Assembly: GCA_964580865.1 (NCBI GenBank)
Contig: CAZONM010000407.1
Span: 1 to 5,152 of the forward strand
DNA: 5,152 nucleotides
Reading direction: 5' to 3'
From: JACOUT01 sp964580865
GTDB lineage: Bacteria > Myxococcota > UBA727 > VGSZ01
Shown here: piece after piece, positions 1 through 5,152 of the stretch
How the letters are laid out: each line of letters begins with the position of its first letter
Position numbering within the stretch: the stretch's first letter is position 1
Made by a program: the position numbers and the translations under genes
Notes under the pieces: generated by a model
The model's input: only the letters and a program-made list of their open reading frames with translations
Database searches by the model: none
Told to the model about the DNA's origin: nothing

Positions 1-6
1 CACGCC

Positions 7-1224
7 GTGACGCGCCGGGCGCCCGCCGCGCTGGCCGCCACGTTGGCGGCGCTGGTCATCGCGGTCGCCAGCGCGCCCGCGCACGCCGCGTCACCGCAGG
101 CGCGGCAGGTCTATGGGCTCGCGTGGCGCGCGCCGGTCATCGAGACCGGGCCGTGCTTCCTGTCGCTGTTCCTGGCGCCGTCCGAGGCCGAGCGCTGCAC
201 GTCGTGGACGCGGCGAGAGACCGCGGGGCCGGCGTACCACGCGCCCACAGGGCTCTTGGTGGTCGGCGGCAGCGACCAGGCGCTGCGTGGCATCCAGGCC
301 TCCAGCGGCCGCACGCAGTGGCAGGTGAAGCTGCCGGGCGCCCTGGTGGCGCGCCCGGTGCTCCACGACGACGGCGCCTACTTCGGCACCGACGACGGCC
401 ACGTGGTGCGCGCCGACGTCACCTCGGGCCGCGTGCGCTGGGACATCACCGTCGACGCCGAGGTCACCGAGCCCGTGGTCGTCGACGACGATCTCGTGCT
501 GGTGGTCACCGGCAACGACTCGCTCTATGCGCTGCAGCGCGAGACCGGCGCCGCGGCGTGGGTTCACAAGCACCCGCTGCCGCGCGCCATCACGCTGCGG
601 GGCCAAGGGCTGCCGCTCGTCATCTCGGTGGCCACGCCCGCCGGCCCCAAGCGCCAGGTCGTGGTGGGGCATGCCAGCGGGCGCCTGACGTTCCTCGATC
701 GCACCACCGGCACCGTCGTCGACGAGCTCGGGCTCTCGGGCGACGACAGCTTCGGCGACCTCGACGCCGACCCGTTCGTGCAGCGCGGCCACCTGGTGGT
801 GGCGTCGGCGTCGCGCGGCGTCATCGCGCTCGACGTCCGCAGCCGGGCCGAGGTGTGGCGCGCGAAGGAGACGGGCATCGTGCGCCTGGCGCGCGGCGGC
901 AACCATCTGGTGGTGGGCGCGGGGCCCGGCAAGGTCGTCGCCGTCGACGCCGTCACGGGCGCGCCGCGCTGGCGCTTCACCTTCGACAAGGGCGCGCCCA
1001 CGCGCATCGAGGTGAAGGGCGGTCGCGTGCACGTGGCGTCGGATCGCGGCTCGGTGTACGTGCTCGACCTGTTCACGGGCCGGCCGCTGCAATATTTGGG
1101 CTCTGGCCTCGGCGTCGCTGCCGACCTCGAGCTCGGCACCGACGCCATGTTTGTGACCACCGCGGCCGGCGAGGTGCTGGCGCTGTCGAACGCGTTCGCG
1201 GGCATCGTGCACGCGCGCCGGTGA
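7..1224 (+). CDS. Exported PQQ-like (BamB-type) beta-propeller repeat protein
   Basis: 405 residues from a GTG start. Residues 1-27 form a Sec-type signal peptide: basic MTRR, a hydrophobic Ala/Leu/Val core, and an A-H-A cleavage site at 25-27. The mature protein has about eight repeats of the PQQ-propeller pattern (hydrophobic strand, G-x-V/L-x-A/L-D, x-x-T/S-G-x-x-x-W). They lie near residues 83-106, 124-145, 163-185, 218-238, 263-284, 301-322, 341-361 and 381-394; W105, W145, W185, W284 and W322 are the typical blade-closing tryptophans. Eight blades match BamB, the scaffold subunit of the outer-membrane beta-barrel assembly machine. However, there is no lipobox cysteine, which E. coli BamB has, so a periplasmic role is inferred and BamB function is not established. 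C50 and C64 could form a disulfide before the first blade. The true start could lie upstream because only six bases precede the GTG, but the signal peptide beginning there supports it. mutT follows 50 bp downstream on the same strand. Confidence 0.85.
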   Translation: MTRRAPAALAATLAALVIAVASAPAHAASPQARQVYGLAWRAPVIETGPCFLSLFLAPSEAERCTSWTRRETAGPAYHAPTGLLVVGGSDQALRGIQASSGRTQWQVKLPGALVARPVLHDDGAYFGTDDGHVVRADVTSGRVRWDITVDAEVTEPVVVDDDLVLVVTGNDSLYALQRETGAAAWVHKHPLPRAITLRGQGLPLVISVATPAGPKRQVVVGHASGRLTFLDRTTGTVVDELGLSGDDSFGDLDADPFVQRGHLVVASASRGVIALDVRSRAEVWRAKETGIVRLARGGNHLVVGAGPGKVVAVDAVTGAPRWRFTFDKGAPTRIEVKGGRVHVASDRGSVYVLDLFTGRPLQYLGSGLGVAADLELGTDAMFVTTAAGEVLALSNAFAGIVHARR

Positions 1225-1274
1225 CGGGCAGGCGCCGTCCGTGCGCCCGGGGAACCTGCTAGGTTTTTCAGGTC

Positions 1275-1700
1275 ATGGCATCGCCGGCGGCGCAGAAGAA
1301 GCACATCCGCGTGGTCGCGGCGCTCATCCGCGACAGCGGCAAGGTGCTCTTGACCCAGCGCAGGCCGGGTAAGCACCTCGGCATGTCCTGGGAGTTTCCG
1401 GGCGGCAAGGTGGAGGACGGCGAGACCGACGACCAGGCCTTGATCCGCGAGCTGCGCGAAGAGCTGGGGGTCACGGTGGTGGTCGGAACCCGCTGCTTCG
1501 AGACGCGCCACGCCTACGGCGCCAAAGAGATGCACCTGGTCGTGTACCGCTGCCGCGTGATCGAGGGTGAGCCCAAGGCCCTCGAGGCCCACGCGCTCGA
1601 GTGGGTCGAGGAGCGGCGGGTGGGGGAGCGGGAGTTCCTGCCGGCCGACAAGCCCCTGGTGCACGGCCTGCAGTTCGGGCTCATCGCCGACGACTGGTGA
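1275..1700 (+). CDS. mutT: Nudix hydrolase, MutT family (probable 8-oxo-dGTP diphosphatase)
   Basis: 141 residues. MutT proteins hydrolyse oxidised dGTP (8-oxo-dGTP) to the monophosphate and pyrophosphate, keeping it out of DNA; they are cytosolic and Mg-dependent. The Nudix box G-x5-E-x7-R-E-U-x-E-E-x-G-U is complete at residues 44-66, with G44, E50, R58, E59, E62, E63 and G65. Before it are the usual N-terminal strand (VVAALIRDSGKVLL, 13-26), the QRRPGKH segment and the W39-E-F-P-G-G approach to the box. The C-terminal W-x-E and F-L-P-A-D-K-P-L-V motif is typical of MutT/NudG-type enzymes. Length is close to E. coli MutT (129). The ATG start follows only a weak AGG two bases upstream, so no good ribosome site decides it, but the fold begins immediately after. 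Substrate choice (8-oxo-dGTP, or CTP/5-methyl-dCTP as in NudG) cannot be told from sequence alone. Confidence 0.92.
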   Translation: MASPAAQKKHIRVVAALIRDSGKVLLTQRRPGKHLGMSWEFPGGKVEDGETDDQALIRELREELGVTVVVGTRCFETRHAYGAKEMHLVVYRCRVIEGEPKALEAHALEWVEERRVGEREFLPADKPLVHGLQFGLIADDW

Positions 1701-1710
1701 CGGGGTAAGG

Positions 1711-1729
1711 GCGCCCGGGCGGCGGGCGC
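1711..1729 (+). terminator. GC-rich hairpin just after mutT, possible terminator
   Basis: A perfect 7-bp stem, GCGCCCG (1711-1717) with CGGGCGC (1723-1729), and a 5-nt loop GGCGG, begins 10 bases after the mutT stop. No T-tract follows, so it is not a classical intrinsic terminator. GC-rich genomes often use hairpins without a U-tract or rely on Rho. Such stems can also arise by chance in sequence this rich in GC. Confidence 0.35.
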
Positions 1730-1748
1730 GAACGGCCGGTATCCTCGC

Positions 1749-1765
1749 GGTAATTCTGAGTTACC
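1749..1765. repeat. 17-bp imperfect palindrome overlapping the XerD-side arm
   Basis: GGTAA (1749-1753) and TTACC (1761-1765) are exact inverted copies around TTCTGAG, and the inner TC/GA also pairs, leaving one mismatched pair and the centre base. The right half overlaps the proposed XerD arm of the dif-like site, so the left half is an inverted copy of part of that arm just outside it. It could be an extra protein-binding half-site, a regulator operator, or chance. No coding start lies close enough downstream on either strand to make an operator role obvious. Confidence 0.4.
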
Positions 1766-1786
1766 ATAATATGTATTATCGGACAT
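1759..1786 (-). other. dif: Candidate dif site (XerC/XerD chromosome dimer resolution site)
   Basis: Read on the minus strand, this 28-bp element has an 11-bp XerC-type arm ATGTCCGATAA (1786-1776), a 6-bp centre TACATA (1775-1770) and an 11-bp XerD-type arm TTATGGTAACT (1769-1759). The XerD arm agrees at 9 of 11 positions with both E. coli (TTATGTTAAAT) and B. subtilis (TTATGTAAACT) dif. The XerC arm agrees at 7 of 11 with B. subtilis and 5 of 11 with E. coli, and the centre at 5 of 6 and 4 of 6. The XerD side is normally the more conserved, as here. The inner bases form the expected palindrome ATAATA-TG-TATTAT (1766-1779). Positions 1751-1780 are about 77% AT in an otherwise very GC-rich window. 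The site lies between convergent genes, with all genes pointing toward it, as expected at the replication terminus. The comparison uses remembered reference sites. A plasmid dimer-resolution site or a regulator operator is the main alternative. Confidence 0.72.
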
Positions 1787-1795
1787 CCGTGCTGT

Positions 1796-1836
1796 GGCCG
1801 GCGTCTTCGGGCGACCCGACCTGCCGAAGGCCGGCC
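1796..1836 (-). terminator. Bulged 13-bp hairpin between convergent genes, possible terminator of the minus-strand operon
   Basis: GGCCGGC (1796-1802) pairs with GCCGGCC (1830-1836), and CTTCGG (1805-1810) pairs with CCGAAG (1824-1829). That gives 13 bp with a two-base bulge (1803-1804) and a 13-nt loop. It lies about 50 bases beyond the cytochrome stop on the minus strand and 10 bases from the dif-like element. No T-tract follows directly in either direction, so factor-independent termination is uncertain. The stem is nearly symmetrical and could act for transcription from both sides. Confidence 0.42.
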
Positions 1837-1872
1837 GGCCGGCGGGCCTCCGGAGCCAGCCACAACCCGCGG

Positions 1873-1888
1873 GGCCGTCAGGCCGTCA
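1873..1888. repeat. Tandem duplication of an 8-bp unit at the cytochrome stop codon
   Basis: GGCCGTCA occurs twice back to back (1873-1880 and 1881-1888). The second copy contains the cytochrome stop codon (TCA on the plus strand, TGA on the minus). Such short perfect tandem repeats are prone to slippage, but a change in copy number here would leave the protein end unaffected because the stop lies in the copy read first. Confidence 0.6.
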
Positions 1889-2281
1889 GCGGTGGCACTT
1901 GATGCACTCGGGCTTCGGCGGGTGGTGCTCGCCCACGCAGCGGCCGCCCGGCTGCGCGCACGGGTGCTGCGACAGGTCTTCGCCGGCCAGCCCGTGGCAC
2001 GCCTGGCAGCCCGTGTTGACCCGCTTCTCCACGGTGCGCTTGTCGGTCTCGAACCCCTGTGCCGCCGTGGCCAGCGCCGGGTCCACCGGCGGATCGGACT
2101 CCACGCCGATGAGCTCGCCCTTCAGGTTCAAGCGCAGTCGGTGGTGGGGCTCGGGGCCCATGGGCGGCGGCTTGGTCTGCGTGCCGAGGTACGTGAAGGT
2201 GCCGAGCACCACGCCGATGACCACCGCGAAGATCGCCGTGCGGGTCGCCCGCTGTGCCTTTGACATGCCTGCGTCAGCCAT
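1886..2281 (-). CDS. Small membrane-anchored c-type cytochrome with two CXXCH haem motifs
   Basis: 131 residues from the ATG at 2281. One hydrophobic segment (about residues 15-31) follows a basic N-terminus (K8, R11, R14), so an inner-membrane anchor with the rest in the periplasm is inferred. Two covalent haem-attachment motifs are present: CQACH (92-96) and CIKCH (126-130, two residues from the end). Between them are C108 and C115 (C-x6-C) and several histidines (H106, H119, H120); with H46 and H47 these could supply distal haem ligands. Electron transfer is a safe general role, but the partner and subfamily are not recognised. It is the last gene of the minus-strand set, 42 bp after the lipoprotein gene. 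An in-frame GTG at 2287 would add two residues and an ATG at 2266 would remove five. The 2281 start is preferred because GGAG lies five bases upstream. Confidence 0.85.
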   Translation of the reverse strand: MADAGMSKAQRATRTAIFAVVIGVVLGTFTYLGTQTKPPPMGPEPHHRLRLNLKGELIGVESDPPVDPALATAAQGFETDKRTVEKRVNTGCQACHGLAGEDLSQHPCAQPGGRCVGEHHPPKPECIKCHR

Positions 2282-2286
2282 TGCCA

Positions 2287-2290
2287 CTCC
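2287..2290 (-). promoter_or_regulatory. Shine-Dalgarno sequence deciding the cytochrome start
   Basis: GGAG on the minus strand, five bases before the ATG at 2281. It sits in a purine-rich stretch, GAGGCGGAG, so the GAGG further upstream could instead serve the alternative GTG at 2287. The ATG with GGAG is the better-spaced pair. Confidence 0.55.
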
Positions 2291-2323
2291 GCCTCGTCTG
2301 CGCGTCGCCGCGCGGGCCGCGTG

Positions 2324-3541
2324 CTACCACGGCGCGCCCTGGGTGACCTCGTCCGTCGGCTGCAGGCGCGCCACGCCCCCGGTCACCACCACCCGGCCGG
2401 CAAGCCAGCCCTGGCCGGCGGCGGTCGCGACGGGGTACGGCCCGAGCCACCCCACGTGCGCACCGCCCATGCTCACGCGCACCTCGGCGGTGACGTAGCC
2501 GGTGGCGGCGGCCGGCACCACGGCTACGTGCAGCACGCCGTCGCCCATGGGTACGCGCAGCACCTGCTCGCCGCGCACGTCGGGGGCCACGCTCTCGCGC
2601 ACCGCTTCGCATGCGGCGCCGGGGGCACGGTAGTCGCACGGCGTGGAGGTGTCGCCGCTCTCGACCAACAGGCGCAGGCCCAGCGCCGCCGGCTCGTCGG
2701 CGCGGTAGCTGAGCCCGAGCTCGAGCCCGGCCGTAGTGCTCGGCGCGGTGCCGTCGATGCCGAGCCCGCAGCGCGCGCCGTCGGCGTCGAGCCACACGAC
2801 TTGCGGCCCGCGCGCCAGCGCCACCGGGTGCGAGCTGACCGTGGTGAGCCCAGCGCCCACGGTGGCGATGGGCCCTGGCGCGCCGCCGAGCGGCTCGACC
2901 CAGAGCGACGTCACGGCCGCCGGACGCTCGAGCTCGGCGCTGATCTCGAGGGTCAGCAGCTCGGCGGCGTTGACGGCGCGCTCGCGCTCGGGCTGCGTGA
3001 AGCGCGCGCCGCCGGTGCCGAGGGCCGCGCCCGCGAGCGGCAGATCGCCCACCACCGTGCCCGCCGCCGACGTCAGCGTGGCGCGCAGCGTGAACCGTTC
3101 GCCGAGCGCAAGCAGGCTCGGCACCGCGATCCGCTGCGTGAGGTGCTGCTCGCGATCCCCCACCAGCTCAACGCGGAACGGCACGAAGGGCGCGCAGCGC
3201 TCGCCGCCGTCCGTGAGCGCGCGCTCGATGGTCATGGTCGCCGAGTCCGCGCGGAAGCTCACCTCGAGCTCGGCGTCGAAGCTACCGTCGACGACGGCGT
3301 TGGCGGGTGGCACGAGCCAGGACACGTGTCCCTCGGCCGCCGGGCCGCACAGGTGGTTCGGGGAACAGTCGGTGCCGAGGGGACAGTCGGTGTCGGCGGC
3401 GCACTCCGTGGCGCAGGTGCCGTCGCGACAGCCCGAGCCCTCGGGGCAGTCGGCGTCGACTGTGCACGGGGGCGCGCACCCCTGCCCGGCCGAGAGCGCC
3501 GCGCCGACCAGCCAAACCAGCGGCGAGCGCGGCGCCGGCAC
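2324..3541 (-). CDS. Cysteine-rich probable lipoprotein with tandem DxDCPxGxxC modules
   Basis: 405 residues from the GTG at 3541. Residues 1-21 form a signal sequence with R5 and a hydrophobic stretch (L8-S17). A-G-Q-G-C22 loosely fits the lipoprotein lipobox, so C22 may be lipidated; this is an inference because Q at -2 is uncommon. Next come two cysteine modules: C26-x5-C32-x5-C38-x4-C43 and C47-x5-C53-x5-C59-x5-C65. Each carries DADC or DTDC followed by P-x-G, a pattern common in surface proteins of Myxococcota and probably disulfide-bonded. The remaining 340 or so residues alternate hydrophobic strands with Gly/Asp turns and look like beta-sandwich or Ig-like domains, without a recognised family or catalytic motif. 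It lies directly downstream of the VWA gene, with its start two bases after that stop, which suggests translational coupling. The frame stays open far upstream (to 4924), but that part is a shadow of the VWA gene. GTG 3550 is an alternative start. Confidence 0.82.
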   Translation of the reverse strand: MPAPRSPLVWLVGAALSAGQGCAPPCTVDADCPEGSGCRDGTCATECAADTDCPLGTDCSPNHLCGPAAEGHVSWLVPPANAVVDGSFDAELEVSFRADSATMTIERALTDGGERCAPFVPFRVELVGDREQHLTQRIAVPSLLALGERFTLRATLTSAAGTVVGDLPLAGAALGTGGARFTQPERERAVNAAELLTLEISAELERPAAVTSLWVEPLGGAPGPIATVGAGLTTVSSHPVALARGPQVVWLDADGARCGLGIDGTAPSTTAGLELGLSYRADEPAALGLRLLVESGDTSTPCDYRAPGAACEAVRESVAPDVRGEQVLRVPMGDGVLHVAVVPAAATGYVTAEVRVSMGGAHVGWLGPYPVATAAGQGWLAGRVVVTGGVARLQPTDEVTQGAPW

Positions 3542-3543
3542 CG

Positions 3544-5152
3544 TCAGCACCCTGCCTGATAGCTGATGACCACCACCGCGCCCTCGGCCGGCGGATCGTC
3601 GAGCACCACCGCCTGCGCGGCTGGCAGCACCGTGAACGCCGTGGTGGCGACGCCATCGACGGTGACCGCCACGGAGCTTGCGACCGGCACGGCGCCCAGG
3701 CGGAACAGGCGCTGCAAGCCAAAGGTGGCGGTGCCGATGCTCGAGAGCTGCGCGCCCCAATCCTCGTCCGTGATGTCGAGGAACACCCCAGCGAATGCGG
3801 TGGCCACGTGCTGGTAGCGCGGCGCGTTCAGCGGCGTGCCGACCATGGAGAACAGGATCGGCGCGTTGGTCACGGCGCCGGTCTTCAGCCCCTCGAGGAA
3901 CTCGACGTAGGCCTCGGGCGGGCGGGCGGCGGTCGGGTCGAGGGCCGCCACGTCGGGGATGGCGCCGCCGTCCTCTTCGTCGCTCACCACGATCACGCTC
4001 AGCGCCGCGTCCGAGCGCAGGAAGCCCGCGTTGGTGGTGGCCGCGAAGTCGTCGAGGGCGCGGCGCATGGCCTCGAGCCCAAGCTCGAGGCCGCCGCCGT
4101 CCGTACCCACGTGCACCTGCGCGGCGAACTGGCTCGGCAATCCCGAGCTCGAGTCGCGCAGGAATGGCGCCACGAACGGACCACCGGTGCCCCCGAGGAC
4201 GTCGGTGGTGGTGACCCCGAGGTGGAAGTCGAGGTTCGGATCGGCGTCGGCGGCGGCGATGAATGCGTCGAAGTTGCTGGCCAGGATCTCCTGGTCGTCC
4301 TCCATCGATCCCGAGTTGTCGACGACGAACAGGACGTCGACGGCGGTGGCGGCGGCCACCACGAAGGTCTCGGTGATGGGCGCGCCGGCGGGCTCCACCG
4401 CGTGCCGTAGGTGGACGCTCGCCCGCAGGCTGGCCGTGGTCGTGGCGACGACGTCGGCCTCGTGCAGGCCCACGCCTGCCGCGCGCGGCGTCACCGTGAC
4501 GGTGAGGAGCGCGCCCGGCGCCACCGACGCGGGCAAGGACGGCGCCGTGAGATCGAAGGGTGCGGTCGCGGGCTCGAGCTCGATCGACTCCACGGCCACC
4601 ATGGTGCTGCCATCGTTGAGGAAGCCGGCCAGGCGCGCCGACGCGGGGCAGCTCTCGATGGTGGGGCCGATCTCGATGAGTGGCGGGTCGCCGACCAGCG
4701 CGCCGGTGACGCCGCGCGCGGTGGCCGAGACCAACAGCTCGGCGCCCACCCCCGCGAACGCCAAGCTCACGAAGGCGCTGCGGGCGCCCACCTCGCTCGC
4801 CACGAAGCCGAAGTCGACGTCGCCGCGGCCGCCGGGGGCGATGGTCGCCGCCCGCGCCGCCGAGAACGAGAAGCCGTCGTCGAAGGCGAGGTCGTCGGCT
4901 TCCGTCGCGCGCGTGAGCTCGCACGGCGCGTCGCCCACGTTGCTGACCGCCACACTGGCCGACGAGCCGCGCCCGATGGGAACGACGCCGAGGTTGGCGT
5001 TGGGCGCCGCCGCGCGCGGCTGACAGCCGGCCGTGCCGCTCTGGAAGGCCAGCGGCATGACGGCGTCGGCGGCGTCGCTGCGGACCGTGAGCGTGCCCTC
5101 GCGTCCACCGGCCGCCGCCGCCGCGGCGTCGGCCTCGGCGCGCAGCCGCAGC
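3544..5152 (-). CDS. Secreted von Willebrand factor A protein with Ig-like (choice-of-anchor D type) repeats, 5' end beyond window
   Basis: The frame is open from the right edge (last whole codon 5151-5149) to the TGA at 3546-3544, giving 535 visible residues. The first ATG (5058) falls inside a beta-strand typical of an anchor-D repeat (TLTVRSDAADAV before it), so it is probably internal and the real start lies off the window. Visible residues 1-60 end one repeat. Another Ig-like ASPM/SPD-2/Hydin-type unit runs from about 53 to 150 (G-R-G-x-x-A-S-V-A-V-S-N-V-G, then A-P-G-G-R), and a third from about 155 to 255. A VWA domain follows at about 271-485, with the metal-ion-dependent adhesion site D-N-S-G-S (278-282), T350 in a G-T-D-G-G-G loop, and S-D-E-E-D (390-394). 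VWA domains bind protein partners through a divalent cation. A short beta-rich tail ends in a C-terminal cysteine. Surface or periplasmic location is inferred from domain type; the signal peptide is not visible. The ligand is unknown. Confidence 0.85.
   Translation of the reverse strand, partial: LRLRAEADAAAAAAGGREGTLTVRSDAADAVMPLAFQSGTAGCQPRAAAPNANLGVVPIGRGSSASVAVSNVGDAPCELTRATEADDLAFDDGFSFSAARAATIAPGGRGDVDFGFVASEVGARSAFVSLAFAGVGAELLVSATARGVTGALVGDPPLIEIGPTIESCPASARLAGFLNDGSTMVAVESIELEPATAPFDLTAPSLPASVAPGALLTVTVTPRAAGVGLHEADVVATTTASLRASVHLRHAVEPAGAPITETFVVAAATAVDVLFVVDNSGSMEDDQEILASNFDAFIAAADADPNLDFHLGVTTTDVLGGTGGPFVAPFLRDSSSGLPSQFAAQVHVGTDGGGLELGLEAMRRALDDFAATTNAGFLRSDAALSVIVVSDEEDGGAIPDVAALDPTAARPPEAYVEFLEGLKTGAVTNAPILFSMVGTPLNAPRYQHVATAFAGVFLDITDEDWGAQLSSIGTATFGLQRLFRLGAVPVASSVAVTVDGVATTAFTVLPAAQAVVLDDPPAEGAVVVISYQAGC
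3550..3553 (-). promoter_or_regulatory. Shine-Dalgarno sequence deciding the lipoprotein start
   Basis: AGGG on the minus strand (within GCAGGG), eight bases before the GTG at 3541 and lying inside the last codons of the VWA gene. It abuts the alternative GTG at 3550 too closely to serve it, which favours the 3541 start and coupled translation. Confidence 0.5.

Noticed and set aside
1253..1268. AACCT-GCT-AGGTT mini-hairpin followed by T residues between the propeller gene and mutT; also TGCTAGGTT as an extended -10 element.
   Set aside because: A 5-bp stem with a 3-nt loop and only three T residues beyond it is weak for a terminator. The -10 reading has no recognisable -35 about 17 bp upstream. 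Either is possible but not supportable.
1766..1779. ATAATA-TG-TATTAT palindrome read as a transcription-factor operator or sigma-70 -10 element of a small RNA.
   Set aside because: It is the inner part of the dif-like site, and no gene starts nearby in either direction; the recombination-site reading explains the arms outside the palindrome as well.
1514..1786. Minus-strand reading frame of 90 codons starting inside the AT-rich island and running antisense to mutT.
   Set aside because: The composition (Arg/Ser/Pro-rich, no domain) is that of a shadow of mutT, and the island is better explained as a dif-like site than as its promoter.
1829..1842. GGCC/CCGG alternating tract as a repeat element or attachment site.
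   Set aside because: It is short, self-complementary and part of the hairpin at 1796-1836; in DNA this GC-rich it needs no special explanation.
1794..2498. Plus-strand reading frame of 234 codons downstream of the AT-rich island.
   Set aside because: It runs antisense to the cytochrome and the lipoprotein, whose minus-strand frames carry clear CXXCH and signal-sequence features; its protein has no recognisable pattern.
2324..4924. 866-codon minus-strand frame taken as a single long protein.
   Set aside because: The part above 3550 is low-complexity Arg/Gly-rich and antiphase to the VWA frame, which has an intact MIDAS motif. Only the portion from GTG 3541 is a plausible gene.

Overview
The window is very GC-rich throughout, apart from one short AT-rich island. 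It carries long secreted and surface-type proteins: a von Willebrand A protein with immunoglobulin-like 'choice-of-anchor D' repeats, a protein with tandem DxDCPxGxxC cysteine modules, and a beta-propeller. This combination is typical of Myxococcota (Polyangia/Haliangiales-like) genomes. That assignment is inferred from gene style; no taxonomic marker gene is present.

Layout. Positions 7-1224 (+) encode an exported eight-bladed PQQ-like (BamB-type) beta-propeller. Positions 1275-1700 (+) encode a MutT-type Nudix hydrolase with a complete Nudix box. Positions 1701-1885 are the only sizeable non-coding gap and lie between convergent genes. Three genes on the minus strand follow, read right to left: a VWA protein cut by the right edge (3544-5152), a cysteine-rich probable lipoprotein whose start sits two bases after the VWA stop (2324-3541), and a small membrane-anchored c-type cytochrome with two CXXCH motifs (1886-2281). 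Their spacing suggests one operon for a cell-envelope or surface assembly with a redox member. The joint function is not recognised.

The most notable feature is in the convergent gap. Positions 1759-1786, read on the minus strand, form a 28-bp sequence with the 11+6+11 architecture of a chromosomal dif site. The XerD-type arm is TTATGGTAACT, the centre is TACATA, and the XerC-type arm is ATGTCCGATAA. By eye it matches Bacillus subtilis dif at 21 of 28 positions and Escherichia coli dif at 18 of 28. It sits in an island of about 77% AT, is flanked by a hairpin on each side, and every gene in the window points toward it. All of this fits the replication terminus, where XerC/XerD resolve chromosome dimers. 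No insertion sequence, CRISPR array, tRNA or rRNA was seen.
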